Shown: positions 39,932 to 54,600 of the stretch, in pieces | Layout of the letters: each line of letters starts with the position of its first letter | Numbering within the stretch: position 1 is the stretch's first letter | NCBI RefSeq assembly: GCF_051020975.1 | Contig: NW_027478162.1 | Location: 19,096,001 to 19,160,000 of the forward strand | Reading direction: 5' to 3' | DNA from: Osmia lignaria lignaria | Taxonomy: Eukaryota > Arthropoda > Insecta > Hymenoptera > Megachilidae | DNA: 64,000 bases | Made by a program: the position numbers and the translations under genes | Notes under the pieces: generated by a model | The model's input: the letters and a program-made list of their open reading frames with translations, nothing else | Database searches by the model: none | What the model was told of the DNA's origin: nothing

Positions 39932-40253
39932 GATCAGATGCGCAGTTCTCGAGATATATCAAGATATTTAAAAGTTCCGAAGCCGCACCAACATAATAGA
40001 GATACAGAAACACCGTGGCCCCTTTCTTTGAGATAACTCTGCACTAGTGCGAGTCGCAAATGCCACTTCCAGCTTAGCTGTGCAGAAGAAGAACAACAAG
40101 AAGAAGAAATATCTCGAAATATGTCCGTCAGGCCCCTTCCCTTGAGATAAATCTGCAAATATCTCGGAAACGAAGCGAGCTATGGCAAAATGTTCAGAGA
40201 CCTTATTTGTAGAGAATTAAGTTTCCTACTTTTTATGTTCTATGATATTTTTT
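39932..40253. repeat. Monomer M125, left edge of the 26-monomer repeat
   Basis: An AGTGCGAGTCGC-type monomer with a GTTCAGAGACCTTATTTG tail, matching M108. The 26-monomer repeat begins inside it. At 40184 it has G where the equivalent base 8372 bp on (48556) is T; from 40195 on the two match. Confidence 0.9.
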
Positions 40254-43200
40254 GATCAGATGCGTAGTTCTCGAGATATATCAAGATATTTAAAAGTTCC
40301 GAAGCCGCTCCAACATAATAGAGATACAGAAACACCGTGGCCCCTTTCTTTGAGATAACTCTGCACTATTGCGAGCTGGAAATGCCACTTCCAGTTTAGC
40401 TGTGCAGAAGAAGAACAACAAGAAGAAGAAATATCTCGAAATATGTCCGTTAGGCCCCTTCCCTTGAGATAAATCTGCAAATATCTCGGAAACGAAGCAA
40501 GCTATGGCAAAATGTTAAGAGACCTTTTTTGTAGAGAATTAAGTTTCCTACTTTTTATGTTCTATGATATTTTTTGATCAGATGCGCAGTTCTCGAGATA
40601 TATCAAGATATTTAAAAGTTCCGAAGCCGCACCAACATAATAGAGATACAGAAACACCGTGGCTCCTTTCTTTGAGATAACTCTGCACTATTGCGAGCTG
40701 GAAATGCCACTTCCAGTTTAGCTGTGCAGAAGAAGGACAACAAGAAGAAGAAATATCTCGAAATATGTCCGTTAGGCCCCTTCCCTTGAGATAAACCTGC
40801 AAATATCTCGGAAACGAAGCGAGCTATCTCAAAATGTTAAGAGACCTTTTTTGTAGAGAATTAAGTTTCCTACTTTTTATGTTCTATGATATTTTTTGAT
40901 CAGATGCGCAGTTCTCGAGATATATCAAGATATTTAAAAGTTCCGAAGCCGCACCAACATAATAGAGATACAGAAACACCGTGGCCCCTTTCTTTGAGAT
41001 AACTCTGCACTAGTGCGAGCCGCAAGTGCCACTTCCAGCTTAGCTGTGCAGAAGAAGAACAACAAGAAGAAGAAATATCTCGAAATATGTCCGTCAGGCC
41101 CCTTCCCTTGAGATAAATCTGCAAATATCTCGGAAACGAAACGAGCTATGGCAAAATGTTGAGAGACCTTATTTGTAGAGAATTAAGTTTCCTACTTTTT
41201 ATGTTCTATGATATTTTTTGATCAGATGCGTAGTTCTCGAGATATATGAAGATATTTAAAAGTTCCGAAGCCGCACCAACATAATAGAGATACAGAAACA
41301 CCGTGGCTCCTTTCTTTGAGATAACTCTGCACTATTGCGAGCTGGAAATGCCACTTCCAGTTTAGCTGTGCAGAAGAAGAACAACAAGAAGAAGAAATAT
41401 CTCGAAATATGTCCGTTAGGCCCCTTCCCTTGAGATAAATCTGCAAATATCTCGGAAACGAAGCGAGCTATGGCAAAATGTTAAGAGACCTTTTTTGTAG
41501 AGAATTAAGTTTCCTACTTTTTATGTTCTATGATATTTTTTGATCAGATGCGCAGTTCTCGAGATATATCAAGATATTTAAAAGTTCCGAAGCCGCACCA
41601 ACATAATAGAGATACAGAAACACCGTGGCTCCTTTCTTTGAGATAACTCTGCACTATTGCGAGCTGGAAATGCCACTTCCAGTTTAGCTGTGCAGAAGAA
41701 GGACAACAAGAAGAAGAAATATCTCGAAATATGTCCGTTAGGCCCCTTCCCTTGAGATAAACCTGCAAATATCTCGGAAACGAAGCGAGCTATGACAAAA
41801 TGTTAAGAGACCTTTTTTGTAGAGAATTAAGTTTCCTACTTTTTATGTTCTATGATATTTTTTGATCAGATGCGCAGTTCTCGAGATATATCAAGATATT
41901 TAAAAGTTCCGAAGCCGCACCAACATAATAGAGATACAGAAACACCGTGGCCCCTTTCTTTGAGATAACTCTGCACTAGTGCGAGCCGCAAATGCCACTT
42001 CCAGCTTAGCTGTGCAGAAGAAGAACAACAAGAAGAAGAAATATCTCGAAATATGTCCGTTAGGCCCCTTCCCTTGAGATAAACCTGCAAATATCTCGGA
42101 AACGAAGCGAGCTATGGCAAAATGTTAAGAGACCTTTTTTGTAGCGAATTAAGTTTCCTACTTTTCATGTTCTACGATATTTTTTGATCAGATGCGTAGT
42201 TCTCGAGATATATCAAGATATTTAAAAGTTCCGAAGCCGCACCAACATAATAGAGATACAGAAACACCGTGGCCCCTTTCTTTGAGATAACTCTGCACTA
42301 TTGCGAGCTGGAAATGCCACTTCCAGTTTAGCTGTGCAGAAGAAGAACAACAAGAAGAAGAAATATCTCGAAATATGTCCGTTAGGCCCCTTCCCTTGAG
42401 ATAAATCTGCAAATATCTCGGAAACGAAGCGAGCTATGGCAAAATGTTAAGAGACCTTTTTTGTAGAGAATTAAGTTTCCTACTTTTTATGTTCTATGAT
42501 ATTTTTTGATCAGATGCGCAGTTCTCGAGATATATCAAGATATTTAAAAGTTCCGAAGCCGCACCAACATAATAGAGATACAGAAACACCGTGGCCCCTT
42601 TCTTTGAGATAACTCTGCACTATTGCGAGCTGCAAATGCCACTTCCAGCTTAGCTGTGCAGAAGAAGAACAACTAGAAGAAGAAATATCTCGAAATATGT
42701 CCGTCAGGCCCCTTCCCTTGAGATAAATCTGCAAATATCTCGGAAACGAAGCGAGCTATGGCAAAATGTTAAGAGACTTTATTTGTAGAGAATTAAGTTT
42801 CCTACTTTTTATGTTCTACGATATTTTTTGATCAGATGCGTAGTTCTCGCGATATATCAAGATATTTAAAAGTTCCGAAGACGCACCAACATAATAGAGA
42901 TACAGAAACACCGTGGCCCCTTTCTTTGAGATAACTCTGCACTATTGCGAGCTGGAAATGCCACTTCCAGTTTAGCTGTGCAGAAGAAGAACAACAAGAA
43001 GAAGAAATATCTCGAAATATGTCCGTTAGGCCCCTTCCCTTGAGATAAATCTGCAAATATCTCGGAAACGAAGCGAGCTATGGCAAAATGTTAAGAGACC
43101 TTTTTTGTAGAGAATTAAGTTTCCTACTTTTTATGTTCTATGATATTTTTTGATCAGATGCGCAGTTCTCGAGATATATCAAGATATTTAAAAGTTCCGA

Positions 43201-46200
43201 AGCCGCACCAACATAATAGAGATACAGAAACACCGTGGCCCCTTTCTTTGAGATAACTCTGCACTATTGCGAGCTGCAAATGCCACTTCCAGCTTAGCTG
43301 TGCAGAAGAAGAACAACAAGAAGAAGAAATATCTCGAAATATGTCCGTCAGGCCCCTTCCCTTGAGATAAATCTGCAAATATCTCGGAAACGAAGCGAGC
43401 TATGGCAAAATGTTAAGAGACTTTATTTGTAGAGAATTAAGTTTCCTACTTTTTATGTTCTACGATATTTTTTGATCAGATGCGTAGTTCTCGCGATATA
43501 TCAAGATATTTAAAAGTTCCGAAGACGCACCAACATAATAGAGATACAGAAACACCGTGGCCCCTTTCTTTGAGATAACTCTGCACTATTGCGAGCTGCA
43601 AATGCCACTTCCAGCTTAGCTGTGCAGAAGAAGAACAACAAGAAGAAGAAATATCTCGAAATATGTCCGTCAGGCCCCTTCCCTTGAGATAAATCTGCAA
43701 ATATCTCGGAAGCGAAGCGAGCTATGGCAAAATGTTAAGAGACTTTATTTGTAGAGAATTAAGTTTCCTACTTTTTATGTTCTACGATATTTTTTGATCA
43801 GATGCGTAGTTCTCGCGATATATCAAGATATTTAAAAGTTCCGAAGACGCACCAACATAATAGAGATACAGAAACACCGTGGCCCCTTTCTTTGAGATAA
43901 CTCTGCACTATTGCGAGCTGCAAATGCCACTTCCAGCTTAGCTGTGCAGAAGAAGAACAACAAGAAGAAGAAATATCTCGAAATATGTCCGTCAGGCCCC
44001 TTCCCTTGAGATAAATCTGCAAATATCTCGGAAGCGAAGCGAGCTATGGCAAAATGTTAAGAGACTTTATTTGTAGAGAATTAAGTTTCCTACTTTTTAT
44101 GTTCTACGATATTTTTTGATCAGATGCGTAGTTCTCGCGATATATCAAGATATTTAAAAGTTCCGAAGACGCACCAACATAATAGAGATACAGAAACACC
44201 GTGGCCCCTTTCTTTGAGATAACTCTGCACTATTGCGAGCTGCAAATGCCACTTCCAGCTTAGCTGTGCAGAAGAAGAACAACAAGAAGAAGAAATATCT
44301 CGAAATATGTCCGTCAGGCCCCTTCCCTTGAGATAAATCTGCAAATATCTCGGAAACGAAGAGAGCTATGGCAAAATGTTAAGAGACCTTTTTTGTAGAG
44401 AATTAAGTTTCCTACTTTTTATGTTCTATGATATTTTTTGATCAGATGCGCAGTTCTCGAGATATATCAAGATATTTAAAAGTTCCGAAGCCGCACCAAC
44501 ATAATAGAGATACAGAAACACCGTGGCCCCTTTCTTTGAGATAACTCTGCACTATTGCGAGCTGTAAATGCCACTTCCAGCTTAGCTGTGCAGAAGAAGA
44601 ACAACAAGAAGAAGAAATATCTCGAAATATGTCCGTCAGGCCCCTTCCCTTGAGATATATCTGCAAATATCTCGGAAACGAAGCGAGCTATGGCGAAATG
44701 TTAAGAGACCTTCTTTGTAGAGAATTAAGTTTCCTACTTTTTATGTTCTATGATATTTTTTGATCAGATGCGTAGTTCTCGAGATATATCAAGATATTTA
44801 AAAGTTCCGAAGCCGCACCAACATAATAGAGATACAGAAACACCGTGGCCCCTTCCTTTGAGATAACTCTGCACTATTGCGAGCTGCAAATGCCACTTCC
44901 AGCTTAGCTGTGCAGAAGAAGAACAACAAGCAGAAGAAATATCTCGAAATATGTCCGTTAGGCCCCTTCCCTTGAGATAAATCTGCAAATATCTCGGAAA
45001 CGAAGCGAGCTATGGCAAAATGTTAAGAGACCTTTTTTGTAGAGAATTAAGTTTCCTACTTTTTATGTTCTATGATATTTTTTGATCAGATGCGTAGTTC
45101 TCGAGATATATCAAGATATTTAAAAGTTCCGAAGCCGCACCAACATAATAGAGATACAGAAACACCGTGGCCCCTTTCTTTGAGATAACTCTGCACTATT
45201 GCGAGCTGTAAATGCCACTTCCAGCTTAGCTGTGCAGAAGAAGAACAACAAGAAGAAGAAATATCTCGAAATATGTCCGTCAGGCCCCTTCCCTTGAGAT
45301 ATATCTGCAAATATCTCGGAAACGAAGCGAGCTATGGCGAAATGTTAAGAGACCTTCTTTGTAGAGAATTAAGTTTCCTACTTTTTATGTTCTATGATAT
45401 TTTTTGATCAGATGCGTAGTTCTCGAGATATATCAAGATATTTAAAAGTTCCGAAGCCGCACCAACATAATAGAGATACAGAAACACCGTGGCTCCTTTC
45501 TTTGAGATAACTCTGCACTATTGCGAGCTGGAAATGCCACTTCCAGTTTAGCTGTGCAGAAGAAGAACAACAAGAAGAAGAAATATCTCGAAATATGTCC
45601 GTTAGGCCCCTTCCCTTGAGATAAACCTGCAAATATCTCGGAAACGAAGCGAGCTATGGCAAAATGTTAAGAGACCTTTTTTGTAGCGAATTAAGTTTCC
45701 TACTTTTTATGTTCTATGATATTTTTTGATCAGATGCGTAGTTCTCGAGATATATCAAGATATTTAAAAGTTCCGAAGCCGCACCAACATAATAGAGATA
45801 CAGAAACACCGTGGCCCCTTTCCTTGAGATAACTCTGCACTATTGCGAGCTGGAAATGCCACTTCCAGTTTAGCTGTGCAGAAGAAGAACAACAAGAAGA
45901 AGAAATATCTCGAAATATGTCCGTTAGGCCCCTTCCCTTGAGATAAATCTGCAAATATCTCGGAAACGAAGCGAGCTATGGCAAAATGTTAAGAGACCTT
46001 TTTTGTAGAGAATTAAGTTTCCTACTTTTTATGTTCTGTGATATTTTTTGATCAGATGCGCAGTTCTCGAGATATATCAAGATATTTAAAAGTTCCGAAG
46101 CCGCACCAGCATAATAGAGATACAGAAACACCGTGGCCCCTTTCTTTGAGATAACTCTGCACTATTGCGAGCTGCAAATGCCACTTCCAGCTTAGCTGTG

Positions 46201-48625
46201 CAGAAGAAGAACAACAAGAAGAAGAAATATCTCGAAATATGTCCGTTAGGCCCCTTCCCTTGAGATAAATCTGCAAATATCTCGGAAACGAAGCGAGCTA
46301 TGGCAAAATGTTAAGAGACCTTTTTTGTAGAGAATTAAGTTTCCTACTTTTTATGTTCTATGATATTTTTTGATCAGATGCGCAGTTCTCGAGATATATC
46401 AAGATATTTAAAAGTTCCGAAGACGCACCAACATAATAGAGATACAGAAACACCGTGGCCCCTTTCTTTGAGATAACTCTGCACTATTGCGAGCTGCAAA
46501 TGCCACTTCCAGCTTAGCTGTGCAGAAGAAGAACAACAAGAAGAAGAAATATCTCGAAATATGTCCGTCAGGCCCCTTCCCTTGAGATAAATCTGCAAAT
46601 ATCTCGGAAACGAAGAGAGCTATGGCAAAATGTTAAGAGACCTTTTTTGTAGAGAATTAAGTTTCCTACTTTTTATGTTCTATGATATTTTTTGATCAGA
46701 TGCGCAGTTCTCGAGATATATCAAGATATTTAAAAGTTCCGAAGCCGCACCAACATAATAGAGATACAGAAACACCGTGGCCCCTTTCTTTGAGATAACT
46801 CTGCACTATTGCGAGCTGTAAATGCCACTTCCAGCTTAGCTGTGCAGAAGAAGAACAACAAGAAGAAGAAATATCTCGAAATATGTCCGTCAGGCCCCTT
46901 CCCTTGAGATATATCTGCAAATATCTCGGAAACGAAGCGAGCTATGGCAAAATGTTAAGAGACCTTTTTTGTAGAGAATTATGTTTCCTACAATTTATGT
47001 TCTATGATATTTTTTGATCAGAAGCGTAGTTTTCGAGATATATCGAGATATTTAAAAGTTCCGAAGCCGCACCCACATAATAGAGATACAGAAACACCGT
47101 GGCCCCTTTCTTTGAGATAACTCTGCACTAGTGCGAGCCGCAAATGCCACTTCCAGCTTAGCTGTGCAGAAGAAGAACAACAAGAAGAAGAAATATCTCG
47201 AAATATGTCCGTCAGGCCCCTTCCCTTGAGATAAATCTGCAATTATCTCGGAAACGAAGCGAGCTATGGCAAAATGTTAAGAGACCTTTTTTATAGAGAA
47301 TTAAGTTTCCTACTTTTTATGTTCTATGATATTTTTTGATCAGATGCGTAGTTCTCGAGATATATCAAGATATTTAAAAGTTCCGAAGCCGCACCAACAT
47401 AATAGAGATACAGAAACACCGTGGCCCCTTTCTTTGAGATAACTCTGCACTATTGCGAGCTGCTAATGCCACTTCCAGCTTAGCTGTGCAGAGGAAGAAC
47501 AACAAGAAGAAGAAATATCTCGAAATATGTCCGTCAGGCCAGTTCCTTTGAGCTGAATCTGCAAATATCTCGGAAACGAAGCGAGCTATGGCAAAATGTT
47601 AAGAGACGTTTTTTGTAGAGAATTATGTTTCCTACAATTTATGTTCTATGATATTTTTTGATCAGAAGCGTAGTTTTCGAGATATATCGAGATATTTAAA
47701 AGTTCCGAAGCCGCACCAACATAATAGAGATACAGAAACACCGTGGCTCCTTTCTTTGAGATAACTCTGCTCTATTGCGAGCTGGAAATGCCACTTCCAG
47801 TTTAGCTGTGCAGAAGAAGAACAACAAGAAGAAGAAATATCTCGAAATATGTCCGTTAGGCCCCTTCCCTTGAGATAAATCTGCAAATATCTCGGAAACG
47901 AAGCGAGCTATGGCAAAATGTTAAGAGACCTTTTTTGTAGAGAATTAAGTTTCCTACTTTTTATGTTCTATGATATTTTTTGATCAGATGCGCAGTTCTC
48001 GAGATATATCAAGATATTTAAAAGTTCCGAAGACGCACCAACATAATAGAGATACAGAAACACCGTGGCCCCTTTCTTTGAGATAACTCTGCACTATTGC
48101 GAGCTGCAAATGCCACTTCCAGCTTAGCTGTGCAGAAGAAGAACAACAAGAAGAAGAAATATCTCGAAATATGTCCGTCAGGCCCCTTCCCTTGAGATAA
48201 ATCTGCAAATATCTCGGAAACGAAGAGAGCTATGGCAAAATGTTAAGAGACCTTTTTTGTAGAGAATTAAGTTTCCTACTTTTTATGTTCTATGATATTT
48301 TTTGATCAGATGCGCAGTTCTCGAGATATATCAAGATATTTAAAAGTTCCGAAGCCGCACCAACATAATAGAGATACAGAAACACCGTGGCCCCTTTCTT
48401 TGAGATAACTCTGCACTATTGCGAGCTGTAAATGCCACTTCCAGCTTAGCTGTGCAGAAGAAGAACAACAAGAAGAAGAAATATCTCGAAATATGTCCGT
48501 CAGGCCCCTTCCCTTGAGATATATCTGCAAATATCTCGGAAACGAAGCGAGCTATTGCAAAATGTTCAGAGACCTTATTTGTAGAGAATTAAGTTTCCTA
48601 CTTTTTATGTTCTATGATATTTTTT
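40254..48625. repeat. 26-monomer higher-order repeat, copy 1 (8372 bp)
   Basis: M126-M151. Marker monomers in order: CCGCTCCAAC with GAAGCAAGC (40254), GAAGGACAAC and GCTATCTC (40576), GCAAGTGCC (40898), ATATATGAAG (41220), GCTATGACAAAA (41542), a GTAGCGAATT / CTTTTCATG tail (41864), CAACTAGAAG (42508), three CTCGCGAT / AAGACGCACC monomers (43474-44439), CAAGCAGAAG (44762), TTCTGTGAT (tail of 45728), CACCCACAT and CAATTATC (47016), TTTTATAGAG (tail of 47016), GCTGCTAATG (47338) and CTGCTCTATTG (47660). All recur 8372 bp later. Confidence 0.96.
43474..44439. repeat. Single-monomer amplification, three copies (M136-M138)
   Basis: Three consecutive monomers share CTCGCGATATATC, GAAGACGCACC and a GCTGCAAATG centre. 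The first two also share CTCGGAAGCGAAG and a GAGACTTTATTTG tail. M138 ends in GAAGAGAGC and the common tail instead. This run existed before the 26-monomer duplication, because it is repeated at 51846-52811. Confidence 0.92.
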
Positions 48626-51600
48626 GATCAGATGCGTAGTTCTCGAGATATATCAAGATATTTAAAAGTTCCGAAGCCGCTCCAACATAATAGAGATACA
48701 GAAACACCGTGGCCCCTTTCTTTGAGATAACTCTGCACTATTGCGAGCTGGAAATGCCACTTCCAGTTTAGCTGTGCAGAAGAAGAACAACAAGAAGAAG
48801 AAATATCTCGAAATATGTCCGTTAGGCCCCTTCCCTTGAGATAAATCTGCAAATATCTCGGAAACGAAGCAAGCTATGGCAAAATGTTAAGAGACCTTTT
48901 TTGTAGAGAATTAAGTTTCCTACTTTTTATGTTCTATGATATTTTTTGATCAGATGCGCAGTTCTCGAGATATATCAAGATATTTAAAAGTTCCGAAGCC
49001 GCACCAACATAATAGAGATACAGAAACACCGTGGCTCCTTTCTTTGAGATAACTCTGCACTATTGCGAGCTGGAAATGCCACTTCCAGTTTAGCTGTGCA
49101 GAAGAAGGACAACAAGAAGAAGAAATATCTCGAAATATGTCCGTTAGGCCCCTTCCCTTGAGATAAACCTGCAAATATCTCGGAAACGAAGCGAGCTATC
49201 TCAAAATGTTAAGAGACCTTTTTTGTAGAGAATTAAGTTTCCTACTTTTTATGTTCTATGATATTTTTTGATCAGATGCGCAGTTCTCGAGATATATCAA
49301 GATATTTAAAAGTTCCGAAGCCGCACCAACATAATAGAGATACAGAAACACCGTGGCCCCTTTCTTTGAGATAACTCTGCACTAGTGCGAGCCGCAAGTG
49401 CCACTTCCAGCTTAGCTGTGCAGAAGAAGAACAACAAGAAGAAGAAATATCTCGAAATATGTCCGTCAGGCCCCTTCCCTTGAGATAAATCTGCAAATAT
49501 CTCGGAAACGAAACGAGCTATGGCAAAATGTTGAGAGACCTTATTTGTAGAGAATTAAGTTTCCTACTTTTTATGTTCTATGATATTTTTTGATCAGATG
49601 CGTAGTTCTCGAGATATATGAAGATATTTAAAAGTTCCGAAGCCGCACCAACATAATAGAGATACAGAAACACCGTGGCTCCTTTCTTTGAGATAACTCT
49701 GCACTATTGCGAGCTGGAAATGCCACTTCCAGTTTAGCTGTGCAGAAGAAGAACAACAAGAAGAAGAAATATCTCGAAATATGTCCGTTAGGCCCCTTCC
49801 CTTGAGATAAATCTGCAAATATCTCGGAAACGAAGCGAGCTATGGCAAAATGTTAAGAGACCTTTTTTGTAGAGAATTAAGTTTCCTACTTTTTATGTTC
49901 TATGATATTTTTTGATCAGATGCGCAGTTCTCGAGATATATCAAGATATTTAAAAGTTCCGAAGCCGCACCAACATAATAGAGATACAGAAACACCGTGG
50001 CTCCTTTCTTTGAGATAACTCTGCACTATTGCGAGCTGGAAATGCCACTTCCAGTTTAGCTGTGCAGAAGAAGGACAACAAGAAGAAGAAATATCTCGAA
50101 ATATGTCCGTTAGGCCCCTTCCCTTGAGATAAACCTGCAAATATCTCGGAAACGAAGCGAGCTATGACAAAATGTTAAGAGACCTTTTTTGTAGAGAATT
50201 AAGTTTCCTACTTTTTATGTTCTATGATATTTTTTGATCAGATGCGCAGTTCTCGAGATATATCAAGATATTTAAAAGTTCCGAAGCCGCACCAACATAA
50301 TAGAGATACAGAAACACCGTGGCCCCTTTCTTTGAGATAACTCTGCACTAGTGCGAGCCGCAAATGCCACTTCCAGCTTAGCTGTGCAGAAGAAGAACAA
50401 CAAGAAGAAGAAATATCTCGAAATATGTCCGTTAGGCCCCTTCCCTTGAGATAAACCTGCAAATATCTCGGAAACGAAGCGAGCTATGGCAAAATGTTAA
50501 GAGACCTTTTTTGTAGCGAATTAAGTTTCCTACTTTTCATGTTCTACGATATTTTTTGATCAGATGCGTAGTTCTCGAGATATATCAAGATATTTAAAAG
50601 TTCCGAAGCCGCACCAACATAATAGAGATACAGAAACACCGTGGCCCCTTTCTTTGAGATAACTCTGCACTATTGCGAGCTGGAAATGCCACTTCCAGTT
50701 TAGCTGTGCAGAAGAAGAACAACAAGAAGAAGAAATATCTCGAAATATGTCCGTTAGGCCCCTTCCCTTGAGATAAATCTGCAAATATCTCGGAAACGAA
50801 GCGAGCTATGGCAAAATGTTAAGAGACCTTTTTTGTAGAGAATTAAGTTTCCTACTTTTTATGTTCTATGATATTTTTTGATCAGATGCGCAGTTCTCGA
50901 GATATATCAAGATATTTAAAAGTTCCGAAGCCGCACCAACATAATAGAGATACAGAAACACCGTGGCCCCTTTCTTTGAGATAACTCTGCACTATTGCGA
51001 GCTGCAAATGCCACTTCCAGCTTAGCTGTGCAGAAGAAGAACAACTAGAAGAAGAAATATCTCGAAATATGTCCGTCAGGCCCCTTCCCTTGAGATAAAT
51101 CTGCAAATATCTCGGAAACGAAGCGAGCTATGGCAAAATGTTAAGAGACTTTATTTGTAGAGAATTAAGTTTCCTACTTTTTATGTTCTACGATATTTTT
51201 TGATCAGATGCGTAGTTCTCGCGATATATCAAGATATTTAAAAGTTCCGAAGACGCACCAACATAATAGAGATACAGAAACACCGTGGCCCCTTTCTTTG
51301 AGATAACTCTGCACTATTGCGAGCTGGAAATGCCACTTCCAGTTTAGCTGTGCAGAAGAAGAACAACAAGAAGAAGAAATATCTCGAAATATGTCCGTTA
51401 GGCCCCTTCCCTTGAGATAAATCTGCAAATATCTCGGAAACGAAGCGAGCTATGGCAAAATGTTAAGAGACCTTTTTTGTAGAGAATTAAGTTTCCTACT
51501 TTTTATGTTCTATGATATTTTTTGATCAGATGCGCAGTTCTCGAGATATATCAAGATATTTAAAAGTTCCGAAGCCGCACCAACATAATAGAGATACAGA

Positions 51601-54600
51601 AACACCGTGGCCCCTTTCTTTGAGATAACTCTGCACTATTGCGAGCTGCAAATGCCACTTCCAGCTTAGCTGTGCAGAAGAAGAACAACAAGAAGAAGAA
51701 ATATCTCGAAATATGTCCGTCAGGCCCCTTCCCTTGAGATAAATCTGCAAATATCTCGGAAACGAAGCGAGCTATGGCAAAATGTTAAGAGACTTTATTT
51801 GTAGAGAATTAAGTTTCCTACTTTTTATGTTCTACGATATTTTTTGATCAGATGCGTAGTTCTCGCGATATATCAAGATATTTAAAAGTTCCGAAGACGC
51901 ACCAACATAATAGAGATACAGAAACACCGTGGCCCCTTTCTTTGAGATAACTCTGCACTATTGCGAGCTGCAAATGCCACTTCCAGCTTAGCTGTGCAGA
52001 AGAAGAACAACAAGAAGAAGAAATATCTCGAAATATGTCCGTCAGGCCCCTTCCCTTGAGATAAATCTGCAAATATCTCGGAAGCGAAGCGAGCTATGGC
52101 AAAATGTTAAGAGACTTTATTTGTAGAGAATTAAGTTTCCTACTTTTTATGTTCTACGATATTTTTTGATCAGATGCGTAGTTCTCGCGATATATCAAGA
52201 TATTTAAAAGTTCCGAAGACGCACCAACATAATAGAGATACAGAAACACCGTGGCCCCTTTCTTTGAGATAACTCTGCACTATTGCGAGCTGCAAATGCC
52301 ACTTCCAGCTTAGCTGTGCAGAAGAAGAACAACAAGAAGAAGAAATATCTCGAAATATGTCCGTCAGGCCCCTTCCCTTGAGATAAATCTGCAAATATCT
52401 CGGAAGCGAAGCGAGCTATGGCAAAATGTTAAGAGACTTTATTTGTAGAGAATTAAGTTTCCTACTTTTTATGTTCTACGATATTTTTTGATCAGATGCG
52501 TAGTTCTCGCGATATATCAAGATATTTAAAAGTTCCGAAGACGCACCAACATAATAGAGATACAGAAACACCGTGGCCCCTTTCTTTGAGATAACTCTGC
52601 ACTATTGCGAGCTGCAAATGCCACTTCCAGCTTAGCTGTGCAGAAGAAGAACAACAAGAAGAAGAAATATCTCGAAATATGTCCGTCAGGCCCCTTCCCT
52701 TGAGATAAATCTGCAAATATCTCGGAAACGAAGAGAGCTATGGCAAAATGTTAAGAGACCTTTTTTGTAGAGAATTAAGTTTCCTACTTTTTATGTTCTA
52801 TGATATTTTTTGATCAGATGCGCAGTTCTCGAGATATATCAAGATATTTAAAAGTTCCGAAGCCGCACCAACATAATAGAGATACAGAAACACCGTGGCC
52901 CCTTTCTTTGAGATAACTCTGCACTATTGCGAGCTGTAAATGCCACTTCCAGCTTAGCTGTGCAGAAGAAGAACAACAAGAAGAAGAAATATCTCGAAAT
53001 ATGTCCGTCAGGCCCCTTCCCTTGAGATATATCTGCAAATATCTCGGAAACGAAGCGAGCTATGGCGAAATGTTAAGAGACCTTCTTTGTAGAGAATTAA
53101 GTTTCCTACTTTTTATGTTCTATGATATTTTTTGATCAGATGCGTAGTTCTCGAGATATATCAAGATATTTAAAAGTTCCGAAGCCGCACCAACATAATA
53201 GAGATACAGAAACACCGTGGCCCCTTCCTTTGAGATAACTCTGCACTATTGCGAGCTGCAAATGCCACTTCCAGCTTAGCTGTGCAGAAGAAGAACAACA
53301 AGCAGAAGAAATATCTCGAAATATGTCCGTTAGGCCCCTTCCCTTGAGATAAATCTGCAAATATCTCGGAAACGAAGCGAGCTATGGCAAAATGTTAAGA
53401 GACCTTTTTTGTAGAGAATTAAGTTTCCTACTTTTTATGTTCTATGATATTTTTTGATCAGATGCGTAGTTCTCGAGATATATCAAGATATTTAAAAGTT
53501 CCGAAGCCGCACCAACATAATAGAGATACAGAAACACCGTGGCCCCTTTCTTTGAGATAACTCTGCACTATTGCGAGCTGTAAATGCCACTTCCAGCTTA
53601 GCTGTGCAGAAGAAGAACAACAAGAAGAAGAAATATCTCGAAATATGTCCGTCAGGCCCCTTCCCTTGAGATATATCTGCAAATATCTCGGAAACGAAGC
53701 GAGCTATGGCGAAATGTTAAGAGACCTTCTTTGTAGAGAATTAAGTTTCCTACTTTTTATGTTCTATGATATTTTTTGATCAGATGCGTAGTTCTCGAGA
53801 TATATCAAGATATTTAAAAGTTCCGAAGCCGCACCAACATAATAGAGATACAGAAACACCGTGGCTCCTTTCTTTGAGATAACTCTGCACTATTGCGAGC
53901 TGGAAATGCCACTTCCAGTTTAGCTGTGCAGAAGAAGAACAACAAGAAGAAGAAATATCTCGAAATATGTCCGTTAGGCCCCTTCCCTTGAGATAAACCT
54001 GCAAATATCTCGGAAACGAAGCGAGCTATGGCAAAATGTTAAGAGACCTTTTTTGTAGCGAATTAAGTTTCCTACTTTTTATGTTCTATGATATTTTTTG
54101 ATCAGATGCGTAGTTCTCGAGATATATCAAGATATTTAAAAGTTCCGAAGCCGCACCAACATAATAGAGATACAGAAACACCGTGGCCCCTTTCCTTGAG
54201 ATAACTCTGCACTATTGCGAGCTGGAAATGCCACTTCCAGTTTAGCTGTGCAGAAGAAGAACAACAAGAAGAAGAAATATCTCGAAATATGTCCGTTAGG
54301 CCCCTTCCCTTGAGATAAATCTGCAAATATCTCGGAAACGAAGCGAGCTATGGCAAAATGTTAAGAGACCTTTTTTGTAGAGAATTAAGTTTCCTACTTT
54401 TTATGTTCTGTGATATTTTTTGATCAGATGCGCAGTTCTCGAGATATATCAAGATATTTAAAAGTTCCGAAGCCGCACCAGCATAATAGAGATACAGAAA
54501 CACCGTGGCCCCTTTCTTTGAGATAACTCTGCACTATTGCGAGCTGCAAATGCCACTTCCAGCTTAGCTGTGCAGAAGAAGAACAACAAGAAGAAGAAAT

